From contig NZ_QRBE01000017.1 in NCBI RefSeq assembly GCF_003363155.1, positions 1 to 64,000 of the forward strand: DNA of 64,000 nt, written 5' to 3'. Origin of the DNA: Dyella monticola. GTDB taxonomy: Bacteria; Pseudomonadota; Gammaproteobacteria; Xanthomonadales; Rhodanobacteraceae. Below the pieces are notes generated by a model. That model saw only the letters and a program-made list of their open reading frames with translations. It searched no databases and was not told where the DNA came from. Of this stretch, positions 9,125-17,565 are shown piece by piece (position 1 is the first letter of the stretch; the number at the start of each line of letters is the position of its first letter). The position numbers and the translations under genes were made by a program.

Positions 9125-9156
9125 CGTCATTCCTGCGAAAGCCGGAATAACGTGAG
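9125..9156. repeat. REP-like palindromic repeat, single copy
   Basis: CGTCATTCCTGCGAAAGCCGGAATAACG-type element, an imperfect hairpin. It shares its CGTCAT and CCGGAAT cores with elements at 41915-41987 and 56703-56729. It sits in the sppA/ABC intergenic space. Confidence 0.55.
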
Positions 9157-9227
9157 GCAAGGTCAGCGTTCATGGCAAGAGCGAATCGAAACGGCGACAC
9201 AAACCCACGGGAATCCCGTATTCCATC

Positions 9228-10052
9228 TCAGCCAACGCTGGCGTGGTAATACCCGTCTTGCTGCGCCACATGCATCGGCATGCCGAAGGCCTGCGTCAGT
9301 GCTTCGCTCGTCAGCACGCTGGCCTTGTTGCCGGCATGCAGCACGCGTCCCTCGCGCAACACCACCACGTGATCGATTTCCGGCAGGATTTCTTCCACGT
9401 GATGCGTAACCAGCACGAGCGTGACGCCGTGTTGGGCAAGCTTGCGCAGGGTTTCGAGAAAGCGTCGACGGTTGGCTGGATCGAGTCCGGTGCAGGGTTC
9501 GTCCAGCAGCAATGCGCGTGGACGATGGACCAATGCGCGCGCGATCAGTACTCGACGTGCCTCGCCGGTAGAGAGACTGCCCAGATGGCGACCGGTCAGG
9601 TGTGATGCATCCACCTGCGACAGCGCTTCCAGCGCATCTTGGCGCATGACATTGGTCACCGCGTGTTCCGTCCACAGGCCGCGCGCGGCGAAAAAGCCGG
9701 AAACGACCGCATCGAACACTTCCAGCGGCGCATCCTCATTGGTGTAGTCGGTCTGCACGGCGGGCGAAACAATACCGATAAGACTGCGCAGCTCGCTCAC
9801 ATTCCAGCGATCGCGTCCAAACACCTGGATGGTGGCTGCGCCATCCGCGCGCGCGAGCGGATAGATCTGGCGCGCGATGAGCTTGATCAAGGTGGATTTG
9901 CCCGATCCATTCGCGCCCAGGATGGCGGTGTGCTGGCCCACGGACAAGCGCAGGCTCAGGCGATCGAGAATTAGGCGGTCGCCGCGCAGGACGCTGGCTT
10001 CATGCATGGCCAGCAGGGGCGGGGATTGAAGACGGGAGGCATCGGGGTTCAT
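9228..10052 (-). CDS. ABC transporter ATP-binding protein
   Basis: A 274-aa ABC ATPase. Walker A is GANGSGKST (near residue 48), the signature is LSTGEARRVLIARAL, Walker B is ALLLDEPCTGLD, and the switch His is in LVTHHVEEI. The closest resemblance is to stand-alone ModF/YlmA-type ATPases with a single nucleotide-binding domain. No permease or binding-protein gene is adjacent, so its partner or role is unknown. The N-terminal start at 10052 is likely; an internal ATG at 10007 is an alternative. It is convergent with sppA. Confidence 0.9.
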   Translation of the reverse strand: MNPDASRLQSPPLLAMHEASVLRGDRLILDRLSLRLSVGQHTAILGANGSGKSTLIKLIARQIYPLARADGAATIQVFGRDRWNVSELRSLIGIVSPAVQTDYTNEDAPLEVFDAVVSGFFAARGLWTEHAVTNVMRQDALEALSQVDASHLTGRHLGSLSTGEARRVLIARALVHRPRALLLDEPCTGLDPANRRRFLETLRKLAQHGVTLVLVTHHVEEILPEIDHVVVLREGRVLHAGNKASVLTSEALTQAFGMPMHVAQQDGYYHASVG

Positions 10053-10130
10053 TCCCGAACCTTGCCTGCAATGGATAGCGATGGCAAGCGATGGACGTAC
10101 AGACGTCCAGACGTCCGTGCTTGGGTAACG

Positions 10131-10352
10131 TTATTGTGTCTGCGCCTGAATCTGCTTGTCCTCATCGGCGGCCTGCTTTGCGGCGGCCTTGCTTACGTCC
10201 TTGGCGCGTTGTTCATCCTGTTTCAGGGCATCCCACGGGGCGCTCACTTGGGCCTGCGTGGATGCCGCGCTTGGATCGGATTGCGGCGCGGGCGGTTTGT
10301 GGCTGCAGGCACCCAGGGTCAACAGACAGAGCACGGCAATGGCGGTTTTCAT
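10131..10352 (-). CDS. small lipoprotein, hypothetical
   Basis: A 73-aa protein with a lipoprotein signal: MKTAIAVLCLLTLGACS, where Cys16 of the LGAC lipobox would be lipidated. The mature part is short, charged and Ala/Gln-rich (DALKQDEQRAKDVSKAAAKQAADEDKQ), probably a single helix. The start is placed at the ATG at 10352 because it opens directly into the signal peptide; the longer frame upstream is shadow. It is divergent from the SDR gene. Function unknown. Confidence 0.75.
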   Translation of the reverse strand: MKTAIAVLCLLTLGACSHKPPAPQSDPSAASTQAQVSAPWDALKQDEQRAKDVSKAAAKQAADEDKQIQAQTQ

Positions 10353-10431
10353 GAGGCGGCCTCGGACGGTATCGGCAGAGTGTCCCGCGACATGCCGCTG
10401 CAAACAAGCGCCATTCATGTAAGCTGCGCGC

Positions 10432-11214
10432 ATGAATAACCGCACCGACGCCTGGCAGCTGCAGGACCATACCGCGCTCATCACCGGTGCCAGCAAAGGC
10501 ATCGGCTATGCGACGGCGCGCGAGCTCGCCAGCCTGGGTGCGGACCTGTTGTTGGTGGCGCGCGATGACGACTACCTGGAACAGGTGCGCGTGGAATTGA
10601 CGGACGATTTTCCCGGCATCGAAGTCCTGGCGTTTGCCGCCGATGTCAGCGAGGCGGAAGAGCGGCTGGCGGTGTTCGACTGGGTGGCCGATCTGGACAT
10701 GCCCGTGTCGATCCTGGTCAACAATGCGGGCGGCAATACGCCCAAGGCGACGCTGGATTACGAAGAAGCCGAGTACCGCACCATCTTCGAGCAGAACCTT
10801 TTCTCTGCGTATGAAATGTGCCGCCTCGCGCACCCCCATCTTATCCAGCATGCGCATGCCGCGATCGTGAATGTCGGCTCGGTCTCGGGCATCATGCACG
10901 TGCGCACCGGTTCGCCGTATGGCATGACCAAGGCCGCACTCCACCAGCTAACGCGCAATCTCGCCGCCGAGTGGGCTGTCGACGGTATTCGCGTGAATGC
11001 GGTGGCGCCCTGGTACATCCGCACGCAGCGTTCGGAACCCGCGCTGGCCGATACCGATTACCTGGATGAAGTGCTCGACCGCACGCCACTACGTCGTATC
11101 GGCGAGCCGGAAGAAGTGGCCGCGGCCATCGCTTTCCTGTGCCTGCCTGCGGCGAGCTACATCACCGGTCACGTGCTCGCGGTCGATGGCGGATTCCTCA
11201 ACTACGGCTTTTGA
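10432..11214 (+). CDS. SDR family oxidoreductase (tropinone reductase-like)
   Basis: A 260-aa classical short-chain dehydrogenase/reductase. The cofactor loop TGASKGIG lies at 18-25, the structural NNAG motif follows (ILVNNAGGN), and the catalytic Tyr163 and Lys167 sit in SPYGMTKAA, with Ser in VGSVSG. The Gly-rich C-terminus (ITGHVLAVDGGFLNYGF) is typical. Closest subfamily by pattern is tropinone-reductase-like NADP-dependent enzymes, though the physiological substrate is unknown. Monocistronic, divergent from the small lipoprotein gene. Confidence 0.92.
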   Translation: MNNRTDAWQLQDHTALITGASKGIGYATARELASLGADLLLVARDDDYLEQVRVELTDDFPGIEVLAFAADVSEAEERLAVFDWVADLDMPVSILVNNAGGNTPKATLDYEEAEYRTIFEQNLFSAYEMCRLAHPHLIQHAHAAIVNVGSVSGIMHVRTGSPYGMTKAALHQLTRNLAAEWAVDGIRVNAVAPWYIRTQRSEPALADTDYLDEVLDRTPLRRIGEPEEVAAAIAFLCLPAASYITGHVLAVDGGFLNYGF

Positions 11215-11223
11215 AGGAATGCA

Positions 11224-11270
11224 GTTGTCCACAGCCGTTGGGGAAACCCTGGTGACAAGCCTGTGGACAA
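11224..11270. promoter_or_regulatory. inverted pair of DnaA-box-like 9-mers downstream of SDR gene
   Basis: TTGTCCACAG starts at 11224 and CTGTGGACAA ends at 11270. They are exact 10-base inverted repeats separated by 27 bases. Each differs from the DnaA consensus TTATCCACA at one base (G for A at position 3). This is either a second DnaA-binding locus or a stem structure at the 3' end of the SDR transcript. Confidence 0.4.
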
Positions 11271-11351
11271 GTTTTCACATTGCTTGCGCGACAAGCACTT
11301 GCATGACATTGCGCAGATTTTGCTCAGCCACCTCCGACGCGGGTGATGGGT

Positions 11352-11885
11352 TCAGCCATCGAAGCCTCGCCCTACCGCTACCGCCCAGGGCTCGCGTTGC
11401 GCGCACAGTCGCTGGGTAATGATCTTGTCCAGGCGTTTGGCAACGGGTTTCAGATGCTGCCAGCGTGCGGCTTCGTCTTCCATCTCGCTTACAGAAAGCG
11501 GCTGCGTGACAACGAGCCCTGCGCCCGCAAGCTGGCGTGAGGCATGCCAAAAATGGTACGCACCAGACAACTCTTTGATTGCGGTAATCGGCTGATGGCA
11601 TGTTTGGGCGAGGTGCCATAACAGCGCGGTTGCGTACCCTTTGCGCCGAAAGTGTTCCGCAATCTTGATGTCGAACACGTAAACGCGGTCGTCAAGCGGC
11701 GATGCCGCGTAGATCGCTGTGCCGACCTTGTCGCCAGACCGGTTATAGATAACGACATGGATGTCCGGGTTCGGCGCGGTAAAGGTCTTGTAGTAGTTCG
11801 CCGTGGTCTTGGTCGTGATGAAGGGAAGGCGTGCAAGCCTGCGTCGTCCGCGCCATCTGCGTAACTGGGTTTTCAGCACATTCAT
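11352..11885 (-). CDS. GNAT family N-acetyltransferase
   Basis: A 177-aa protein with a GNAT acetyl-CoA-binding motif A, IKIAEHFRRKGYATALLWHL, where RRKGYA matches the R/Q-x-x-G-x-G/A signature. The preceding strand (RVYVFDIKI) fits beta4 of the fold. The first 20 residues are strongly basic (RRWRGRRRLARL). Substrate unknown. The start is the ATG at 11885. Convergent with the SDR gene and divergent from the secreted protein gene at 12074. Confidence 0.8.
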   Translation of the reverse strand: MNVLKTQLRRWRGRRRLARLPFITTKTTANYYKTFTAPNPDIHVVIYNRSGDKVGTAIYAASPLDDRVYVFDIKIAEHFRRKGYATALLWHLAQTCHQPITAIKELSGAYHFWHASRQLAGAGLVVTQPLSVSEMEDEAARWQHLKPVAKRLDKIITQRLCAQREPWAVAVGRGFDG

Positions 11886-12073
11886 CGAATTGTCCTTCTG
11901 ATCGCATCGTACGAGTTCGATCTACGAAACTAGCCTACTGGGTGCTGAGCGTCGGTACGGCAAACCTGTCCGACATGTCGGACAAAGACGCACATAAAAG
12001 TCGTCTTTTGTGGCGCTACCGATTAGGTCATCCTGCTCGCGGGGAGTTTCTTCCACTACGCAGAGGACGCATT

Positions 12074-12529
12074 ATGTTCCGCACATCGCACCATCTTGTT
12101 CGTAAGGTTTTTCTCGCGACGCTTATCGCGGGGCACGTCGCCGCCGTTGCCGCGCACGACCATCGGCCATCCACCGGGCTGGGTGAGTCATGGCCGAATG
12201 TCGCTGATCAGAGCGCCAGCCCGTATTGGCATGTGTATACGTTCGAACGCGATGGCGTCAGGTACGTGCAGGTCAATGATCAAAGCGGCCGCGTGCATGC
12301 CGCGTTCGGTCGTGCGGGCACGGTGGTGTTTCCTTTGCCGGTGGGTGTGGATGCTGAGCACACGACCGTGGCAGCGCCGGGTGCTAAGGAAAGTAGTTCC
12401 GCGCAGACGCTCTATCGTGACGATGAGATCACTGTGACGGCTGAGCCGCAGAACGATGGGACAGTGGAGTTTCGTGTTGAAATGGTAGCTGGCGACCCGA
12501 CTGCTGATAATCAGAATCTGATGTATTGA
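12074..12529 (+). CDS. hypothetical exported protein
   Basis: A 151-aa protein with an N-terminal signal peptide (VRKVFLATLIAGHVAAVAAHD, cleavage likely after the AVA). The mature domain is small and probably beta-rich (YWHVYTFERDGVRYVQVND, GTVVFPLPVGVD) and contains no Cys. The start is chosen at the ATG at 12074, preceded by GAGGA. I recognise no characterised family; similar short exported proteins occur in Xanthomonadales. It stands between divergent and convergent neighbours and is probably monocistronic. Confidence 0.75.
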   Translation: MFRTSHHLVRKVFLATLIAGHVAAVAAHDHRPSTGLGESWPNVADQSASPYWHVYTFERDGVRYVQVNDQSGRVHAAFGRAGTVVFPLPVGVDAEHTTVAAPGAKESSSAQTLYRDDEITVTAEPQNDGTVEFRVEMVAGDPTADNQNLMY

Positions 12530-12566
12530 CTGTTACCCAACGTCAAGCCGAACTGCTGCATCGTCG

Positions 12567-14261
12567 CTATTTAACCCACAGGCGAAGTGGCGTCGCTTCT
12601 CCGGTTTGCACCGAGGACGGCAGTGATCCGTCGCACAGTAAGACGGACAGGCCAACACCTTCGGGTATCTGGCGAAACCGTAGCGTGCCATCGAACACGC
12701 GCACGAATTGTCTGAGTTCATCGAGAGAGTTCATGCGTGCGCCTAGCTTGGGCGCTAGGCGTTCGCGTTCCTGCGAAAGCAGCAATGCCGTGGCCACATG
12801 TGCTGCATTGCGCGTGGCTTTGCCACGTAAGGCGACCCACCGTACACCACGATACCGACCGGAGCGGATTGTTAGGCTTACGCCATCGCATGCCGGCGAC
12901 GCACTGATGAAGGCGACCACCTCGCAGGCTGTGCGATACAGGCCGGCCTGCGCGGCTTGTGAGAGAAAGCGCAGGCCGCGCCCCGGCGTCTGGCAGCTGT
13001 AGCCGATGCCGGCTTCGGCGAGCGCCTGGGCGACAGTTTCGCCCAGCGCGGCATCCAGCCCGCGCTGGCGCCAGGCGCTGGGGTGGATGCTTTCGGCCAG
13101 ACGGTAGACCTGCGCATGCAGTTGCATGGCTTCCTTACTGTAGTGGTTTTTTTCCGCCTCGGGCACGAAGCGGGCCAGCACGTTGGCGTGATCGATGCGC
13201 AGCACGTCCACCACCGATTCCAATGCTTGGGATGTCTGCTGCAGGCGAAACTCGCCAAACAGTAGCCCCTCACGGATGGCCTCTTGGTTTGCTTGTGCAG
13301 TGCGCTGCGCGTGTTCCCGAAGGCGCCATTGCGCAGAGATATGTGCCCCAAAGACATACAGGCTAGTCATGGCCAAGGCCATGAACACCTGGGGTTCGAA
13401 AGTGCCGCCCGCACTCGGTTTCCATGCAAACGGCACCAAGGCGCTCATGCTGATCAGCGAGAGCGTGCCGCCCAGCACAGCAGCCCGCCAACCGCGCCGG
13501 AGGGTCAGCCACGCAGCCGGTAGAAACAAAGACATCAGCATGGCTGACTTGGAAGGGTCAGTGGCGACGTGATGCAGCGCCATCAGGCAAACCAGTGCCA
13601 GCACGGTGATTGCCGTATCGCGTGCGAGCGGGCTAAGTGCGAGTTCACGAATCGTGGGTAGTCGCCAAGAGCCGTCATTGTCTCCCATGCGGACCATGAC
13701 CACCCAGGGCACAAAGAGAACCAGCACCATGTAGTGATTGATCCAGTAAAAGAACAGTGCTCCGGCGGGAATTGGGTACGAACCGGTAGGCAGGTGCAGC
13801 GTGAACAGGCGCAAGTATGCCGTGATGGCCCACAGTGTCGACAGGATCAACGTGCAATAAAGAAGCTTGCTGATATCCACTAGTCGGCGTTCTGGAAACA
13901 AGGCAGCACGCTTGCGAAACCATCCCACTACAGGCATGCCGAGAACGATGGGGGGAATGGATGCAACGACACACCAGGCCCAGCCGTAATCACTGAAGTG
14001 CTGGGCATTGTGATAACCCAATGGCAACAGCTCACCCAACGCCAATGCTGGCCAGTAGCGATACGGCACCAAAAACAAGCAAGCAACACGAAGCCCATAC
14101 GCAAACGGCCACGGGGCCTGAGCCAGCATTCGGACGATGAGCAGGTAAATCACCGCGTAACCCAGCGCAACCAAGGCATGTATGTCCCAATGATGGGCTG
14201 CGAGGTGTCGACGGATGAATGGTGTGATCATGCGTTCCAGATCCCTGTGATAGCGCCACAT
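12567..14261 (-). CDS. MASE1-type membrane sensor with degenerate kinase-like region
   Basis: A 564-aa protein. The first 310 residues hold about eight membrane helices with MASE1-like features (FLVPYRYWPALALGELLPLG and a conserved WP pair). A linker follows (HISAQWRLREHAQRTAQANQEA), then a soluble C-terminal half. That half has a possible helical dimerisation segment (FRLQQTSQALESVVDVLRIDHANVLARF) and a region resembling the start of a histidine-kinase catalytic domain (ESIHPSAWRQRGLDAALGETVAQALAEAG). I see no G1/G2 ATP-binding Gly motifs, so ATP turnover is doubtful. The start is the ATG at 14261 behind AAGGGG. No response regulator is adjacent. Confidence 0.75.
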   Translation of the reverse strand: MWRYHRDLERMITPFIRRHLAAHHWDIHALVALGYAVIYLLIVRMLAQAPWPFAYGLRVACLFLVPYRYWPALALGELLPLGYHNAQHFSDYGWAWCVVASIPPIVLGMPVVGWFRKRAALFPERRLVDISKLLYCTLILSTLWAITAYLRLFTLHLPTGSYPIPAGALFFYWINHYMVLVLFVPWVVMVRMGDNDGSWRLPTIRELALSPLARDTAITVLALVCLMALHHVATDPSKSAMLMSLFLPAAWLTLRRGWRAAVLGGTLSLISMSALVPFAWKPSAGGTFEPQVFMALAMTSLYVFGAHISAQWRLREHAQRTAQANQEAIREGLLFGEFRLQQTSQALESVVDVLRIDHANVLARFVPEAEKNHYSKEAMQLHAQVYRLAESIHPSAWRQRGLDAALGETVAQALAEAGIGYSCQTPGRGLRFLSQAAQAGLYRTACEVVAFISASPACDGVSLTIRSGRYRGVRWVALRGKATRNAAHVATALLLSQERERLAPKLGARMNSLDELRQFVRVFDGTLRFRQIPEGVGLSVLLCDGSLPSSVQTGEATPLRLWVK

Positions 14262-14486
14262 TGCAACCCCTTTGTTATGGGGCGGCAGGACAGCAGGCAA
14301 CTATTGAAGGGCTGCCATTGCCGATGGAAGTCGGTAGTGCGGTAGATCGTTATCGGCGAAGTGCGATGCCGGGTGACAGAAAACCGGAAGTGATGGTGAT
14401 CGTCAGGTCACGCGTCCGCTCTCAAGCTGCGCTGGCGATCAACGCTTCAGCGGAATATCGGACAAGTCATAAACCGCAGCGCTTGC

Positions 14487-15116
14487 TCAGCAATGACTGA
14501 GCTGGCCGAGCAGTTCCTTTTCGCGCTCAAGCAGCGGCGGTTGATCGCTCTTGAAGGCGCGCGACAGGTTGCGCTCGTTCTCGTCATATTGGTCGCGCAA
14601 TGAGGCACAGGTGTCGTGCACCGTCATGGGTGCGCAGTGATCCTGCACGAGTACGTAATGGCTGGCGACCATCGCTGCGTTGGCCTTGAGACCGGGTGTG
14701 ATGTGACCCAGCGGCGTGGGAACGATGCCGGTCATCGCCAACGGTGCGTAATAAGGTTGCGGATTGCCGTCGTGGCTTTCGTAGGTGGTTTGATCGGTGG
14801 CGCGTACGCAACGGTATAGCGTGGTGGGTGGCGTAGGCGGTGGCGGCGGTGCCATCGCCATGGCTTGAGGTGTCTGTGGTGTGGGCGTGGATGGCGCCGG
14901 CGGTGGTGAGGCCTCCGATGCGTCGGCATCCACTTCCATGGTTTGCTGTTGTTGACCGCGTGCGCACGGGGTGCCTTGGAAAATCACCTGCCCTTGGGGG
15001 GTGCGGCATTTGTAGACGGTGAGCGTATCGGCGCGCGCTGGCGGCGCATGTATCTGCAGCGCCAGTGCGAACAGCACGGCGCCCGGAAGCAGCAGGTGGA
15101 GGCTGGCGCGGGTCAT
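14487..15116 (-). CDS. DUF4124 domain-containing exported protein
   Basis: A 209-aa protein with a signal peptide (LLLPGAVLFALALQIHAPPARA). A DUF4124-like segment follows (TLTVYKCRTPQGQVIFQGTPCARGQQQQTMEV, two Cys). Next is a Pro/Thr/Ala-rich linker of about 45 residues, then a C-terminal domain with four Cys (YRCVRATDQTTYESHDG; CAPMTVHDTCASLRDQY) that partly repeats the first pattern. Periplasmic location is expected; function unknown. It begins 34 bases after the degV stop and is probably in one operon with it. The start is the ATG at 15116. Confidence 0.8.
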   Translation of the reverse strand: MTRASLHLLLPGAVLFALALQIHAPPARADTLTVYKCRTPQGQVIFQGTPCARGQQQQTMEVDADASEASPPPAPSTPTPQTPQAMAMAPPPPPTPPTTLYRCVRATDQTTYESHDGNPQPYYAPLAMTGIVPTPLGHITPGLKANAAMVASHYVLVQDHCAPMTVHDTCASLRDQYDENERNLSRAFKSDQPPLLEREKELLGQLSHC

Positions 15117-15150
15117 GTCGGTGATCTTATGCCGCGGAGGAGGTAGAGCG

Positions 15151-16095
15151 TCAGAATTCCACGGCATGTTCTTCGGCGGCGAACCCGATGCAGACGGCGC
15201 CTTCGCCCACGTTGACCATGCCGGTGATGCTCATCGGCGCCTGCATCAGCGTGACGTTGTACTCCGCGCAGGCCTGGGCCAGCTTGTCGTAGCCGGGCAG
15301 CGTTGCCAGTTCGGCCAGATCGCCGCCGTAAGCCGTACACATCACCGGCACCAAGAGGCCGGCGCGCACACGATCGGCCGCATAGGAGAACAGGGTTTCG
15401 CAACCGTGTTCCCAGCCGCGAACCTTGCCCACCGGCGTGGTATCGCCACGGTAGCCGCGTAGCAGCGGTTTGATGTCCAGCGTGGAACCAAGCACCGCGC
15501 TAAGCAGCCCGACGCTGCGGTCGCCTTTTTTCTTGGCGCGGGCACGCAGGTAATACAGGTCGCGCGGAAGCATGTAGCCGTACGAGTTCTCAGCGATATA
15601 GGCCAGCCGTTCGCGGATGGCGGCGGGCGTTTCATTGGCCTGGATCAGCCGTACGGCTTCTACCACGCAGGGCGCGGAACCTGCGAACAGGCTGCGCGTA
15701 TCCAGTATGCGCATTAGAAAGGGGCCGGTGATGCCTGCCGGCTCGCGCACGCCGCGGTAATTTTTCAGTACCGCAAAGCTCGCTTTGACGACATTGTCGT
15801 AGATGGGGCTGCGCGTGGCGGTGATGGTGAGGCAGAACACGCAGTCGTTTTCCAGCACCAGCTGTTCCAGGAACAACTTCTGCACGTCTTCGACCGAGCA
15901 TGGTTCGGTTTCCGCAGAATGGCTGCGGCTGCCCAGCTTGAGGTTGAGAAAGCGCGCGATCTCGGCCGGATCGCGATTGTCCTTGAAGCTGGCTTTATCG
16001 ACGCGCACGGCGATAGGCATCACGGCGATGCCATGTTGTTGCAGGAAATCCTGCGGCAAATCGCAGGAAGCATCGATGGCCAAGCCCATGCGCAT
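15151..16095 (-). CDS. DegV family protein (fatty-acid-binding)
   Basis: A 314-aa protein of the DegV fold, which binds a fatty acid and, in fatty-acid kinase systems, presents it for phosphorylation. The N-terminus GLAIDASCDLPQDFLQQHGIAVMPIAVRVD is the diagnostic DegV start, and the domain 1 Thr/Ser position appears as FCLTITATRSPIYDN. The start is the ATG at 16095 behind GGGAG, with another ATG two codons on. No FakA-like kinase is adjacent. Co-directional with the DUF4124 gene. Confidence 0.88.
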   Translation of the reverse strand: MRMGLAIDASCDLPQDFLQQHGIAVMPIAVRVDKASFKDNRDPAEIARFLNLKLGSRSHSAETEPCSVEDVQKLFLEQLVLENDCVFCLTITATRSPIYDNVVKASFAVLKNYRGVREPAGITGPFLMRILDTRSLFAGSAPCVVEAVRLIQANETPAAIRERLAYIAENSYGYMLPRDLYYLRARAKKKGDRSVGLLSAVLGSTLDIKPLLRGYRGDTTPVGKVRGWEHGCETLFSYAADRVRAGLLVPVMCTAYGGDLAELATLPGYDKLAQACAEYNVTLMQAPMSITGMVNVGEGAVCIGFAAEEHAVEF

Positions 16096-16455
16096 GGTCT
16101 GACTCCCTCTCATCACGGTGCGAGATCAACATAGCACGCGGCCGCCTAAGCGCACTGTCGTGATGCGCCGGTGGCGGCCCCCGAGCGGCATGCCGGTCCG
16201 TGAGCCTTCGGTCAATGGCGGTGACGTGCACGGCGATTGGGGCCGCTTCGGTTGGCGTTGACGAACCCGTGGTGACCGTAGCCAGCCCCTCTCAGGTGCA
16301 AGAAAGCTAGGCGAGGCCGCTCACCGATGCCTCAGGAAGGGGTAACGAAGGGCCACAGGCCCTAAGATGAGCACACTTGAGACTTGGCATCCTGCCGGCG
16401 TGGCGTCGCCGGTCATGCACGGCGAGGGCTAGTCGTGCCGTATACGAGTGCTTCA
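16096..16455 (+). other. long structured-looking leader before AMP nucleosidase gene
   Basis: This 360-base gap has no convincing ORF but is full of short inverted repeats. Examples are AGGGCC-ACA-GGCCCT at 16349-16363, GAGGC/GCCTC at about 16313-16333, and CCCCT/AGGGG at about 16287-16342. The sequence could fold as a compact RNA. It may be an uncharacterised structured leader of the downstream gene, or a remnant of a mobile ribozyme (some strings such as CAGGTGCAAG and GGGTAACGAAGGG resemble group II intron domain I). Neither is established. Confidence 0.3.
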
Positions 16456-17244
16456 ATGAAAACAAAACACGAAATCGTCACCAATTGGTTGCCCCGCTAC
16501 ACCGGTGTGTCGCTCGATCAATTTGGCAGCCATATCCTGCTCACCAACTTCGGTCATTACGTCGATCTGTTCGCACAGTGGCATGGCGTGGAAGTGCAAG
16601 GGCGCGACCGTCCCATGCCTAGCGCCACGGCCGACGACATCACGCTGATCAACTTCGGCATGGGTAGCCCTAATGCGGCCACCGTGATGGATTTACTCAG
16701 TGCGGTACAGCCCAGCGCAGTGCTCTTTCTGGGTAAATGCGGTGGCGTGAAAAAGAAGAATCAGCTAGGCGATTTGATCTTGCCGATCGCCGCCATTCGC
16801 GGTGAAGGCACCAGCAACGATTATCTGCCGCCGGAGGTGCCTGCATTACCGGCGTTCCAACTGCAGCGTGGTGTGTCCACCATGATCCGCGACCTGGGCC
16901 ACGACTACTGGACGGGCACCGTCTACACCACCAACCGTCGCGTGTGGGAACACGACGAAACGTTCAAGGATTATCTGCGCCGCACACGCTGCATGGCGGT
17001 GGATATGGAAACGGCGACGATCTTCGCGGCCGGTTTCGCCAATCACATCCCTTGCGGTGCGTTGTTGCTGGTGTCCGATCAGCCCATGATTCCGGAAGGG
17101 GTGAAAACCGAACTCAGTGATCGCAGCGTCACCACGCAATACGTGGAAGCGCATATCCGCATTGGCATCGAGGCACTGAAATTGGTGCGGCGGAATGGAC
17201 GCAGCGTGAAGCATCTTCGGTTTGAGGATGAGCCGGGGGAGTGA
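16456..17244 (+). CDS. amn: AMP nucleosidase
   Basis: A 262-aa enzyme of the PNP/UDP phosphorylase superfamily, expected to hydrolyse AMP to adenine and ribose 5-phosphate. Features: nucleoside-phosphorylase core GMGSPNAATVMDLLSAVQPSAVLFLGKCGG; ribose/base-site motif MAVDMETATIFAAGF with its ME pair; and active-site Asp in LLLVSDQPM. Length matches the short AMN class rather than the 480-aa E. coli enzyme with its extra regulatory domain. The start is the ATG at 16456; the upstream frame extension (24 codons) is inside the leader. Monocistronic. Confidence 0.85.
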   Translation: MKTKHEIVTNWLPRYTGVSLDQFGSHILLTNFGHYVDLFAQWHGVEVQGRDRPMPSATADDITLINFGMGSPNAATVMDLLSAVQPSAVLFLGKCGGVKKKNQLGDLILPIAAIRGEGTSNDYLPPEVPALPAFQLQRGVSTMIRDLGHDYWTGTVYTTNRRVWEHDETFKDYLRRTRCMAVDMETATIFAAGFANHIPCGALLLVSDQPMIPEGVKTELSDRSVTTQYVEAHIRIGIEALKLVRRNGRSVKHLRFEDEPGE

Positions 17245-17565
17245 TTGGACACCCTCACAGAAGTGATCATTTTGTGAGGTGCAGGCTTGCATGGGGCTGA
17301 CGGGGGAAGGGGCGAAAACCACGAGCCTTGTAATTTCTTACGATTATTCGTAAGTTTTTGTCGTTGACTTCCAGCTGCAAGAGCCCTTAATTTCATTGGT
17401 AACAATTTGCTAATGAGCCGTTAAGCACTTGCGGTCCGAGCAATTTGAGGGAATGGGGTTAGAAACAATCGTCAGTTTACTTGACTAACCAGGTTGACCT
17501 GGCTGGGTAGGGGACTGTTTTGACGATTCAAAAACTACGGATTTTTCGCTGCTGGGGAGCATCAA
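17245..17565 (+). promoter_or_regulatory. upstream region of tandem TonB receptor genes with a perfect palindrome
   Basis: This 321-base AT-richer leader has no ORF. A perfect 14-base palindrome, CCAGGTTGACCTGG, sits at 17489-17502, about 65 bases before the receptor start; it could be an operator or a short mRNA hairpin. A TTGACT hexamer lies just before it, and another TTGACT occurs around 17363. No convincing Fur box is visible. The leader ends in GGGGAGCATCAA before the ATG, a ribosome site nearly identical to that of the second receptor. Confidence 0.4.
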
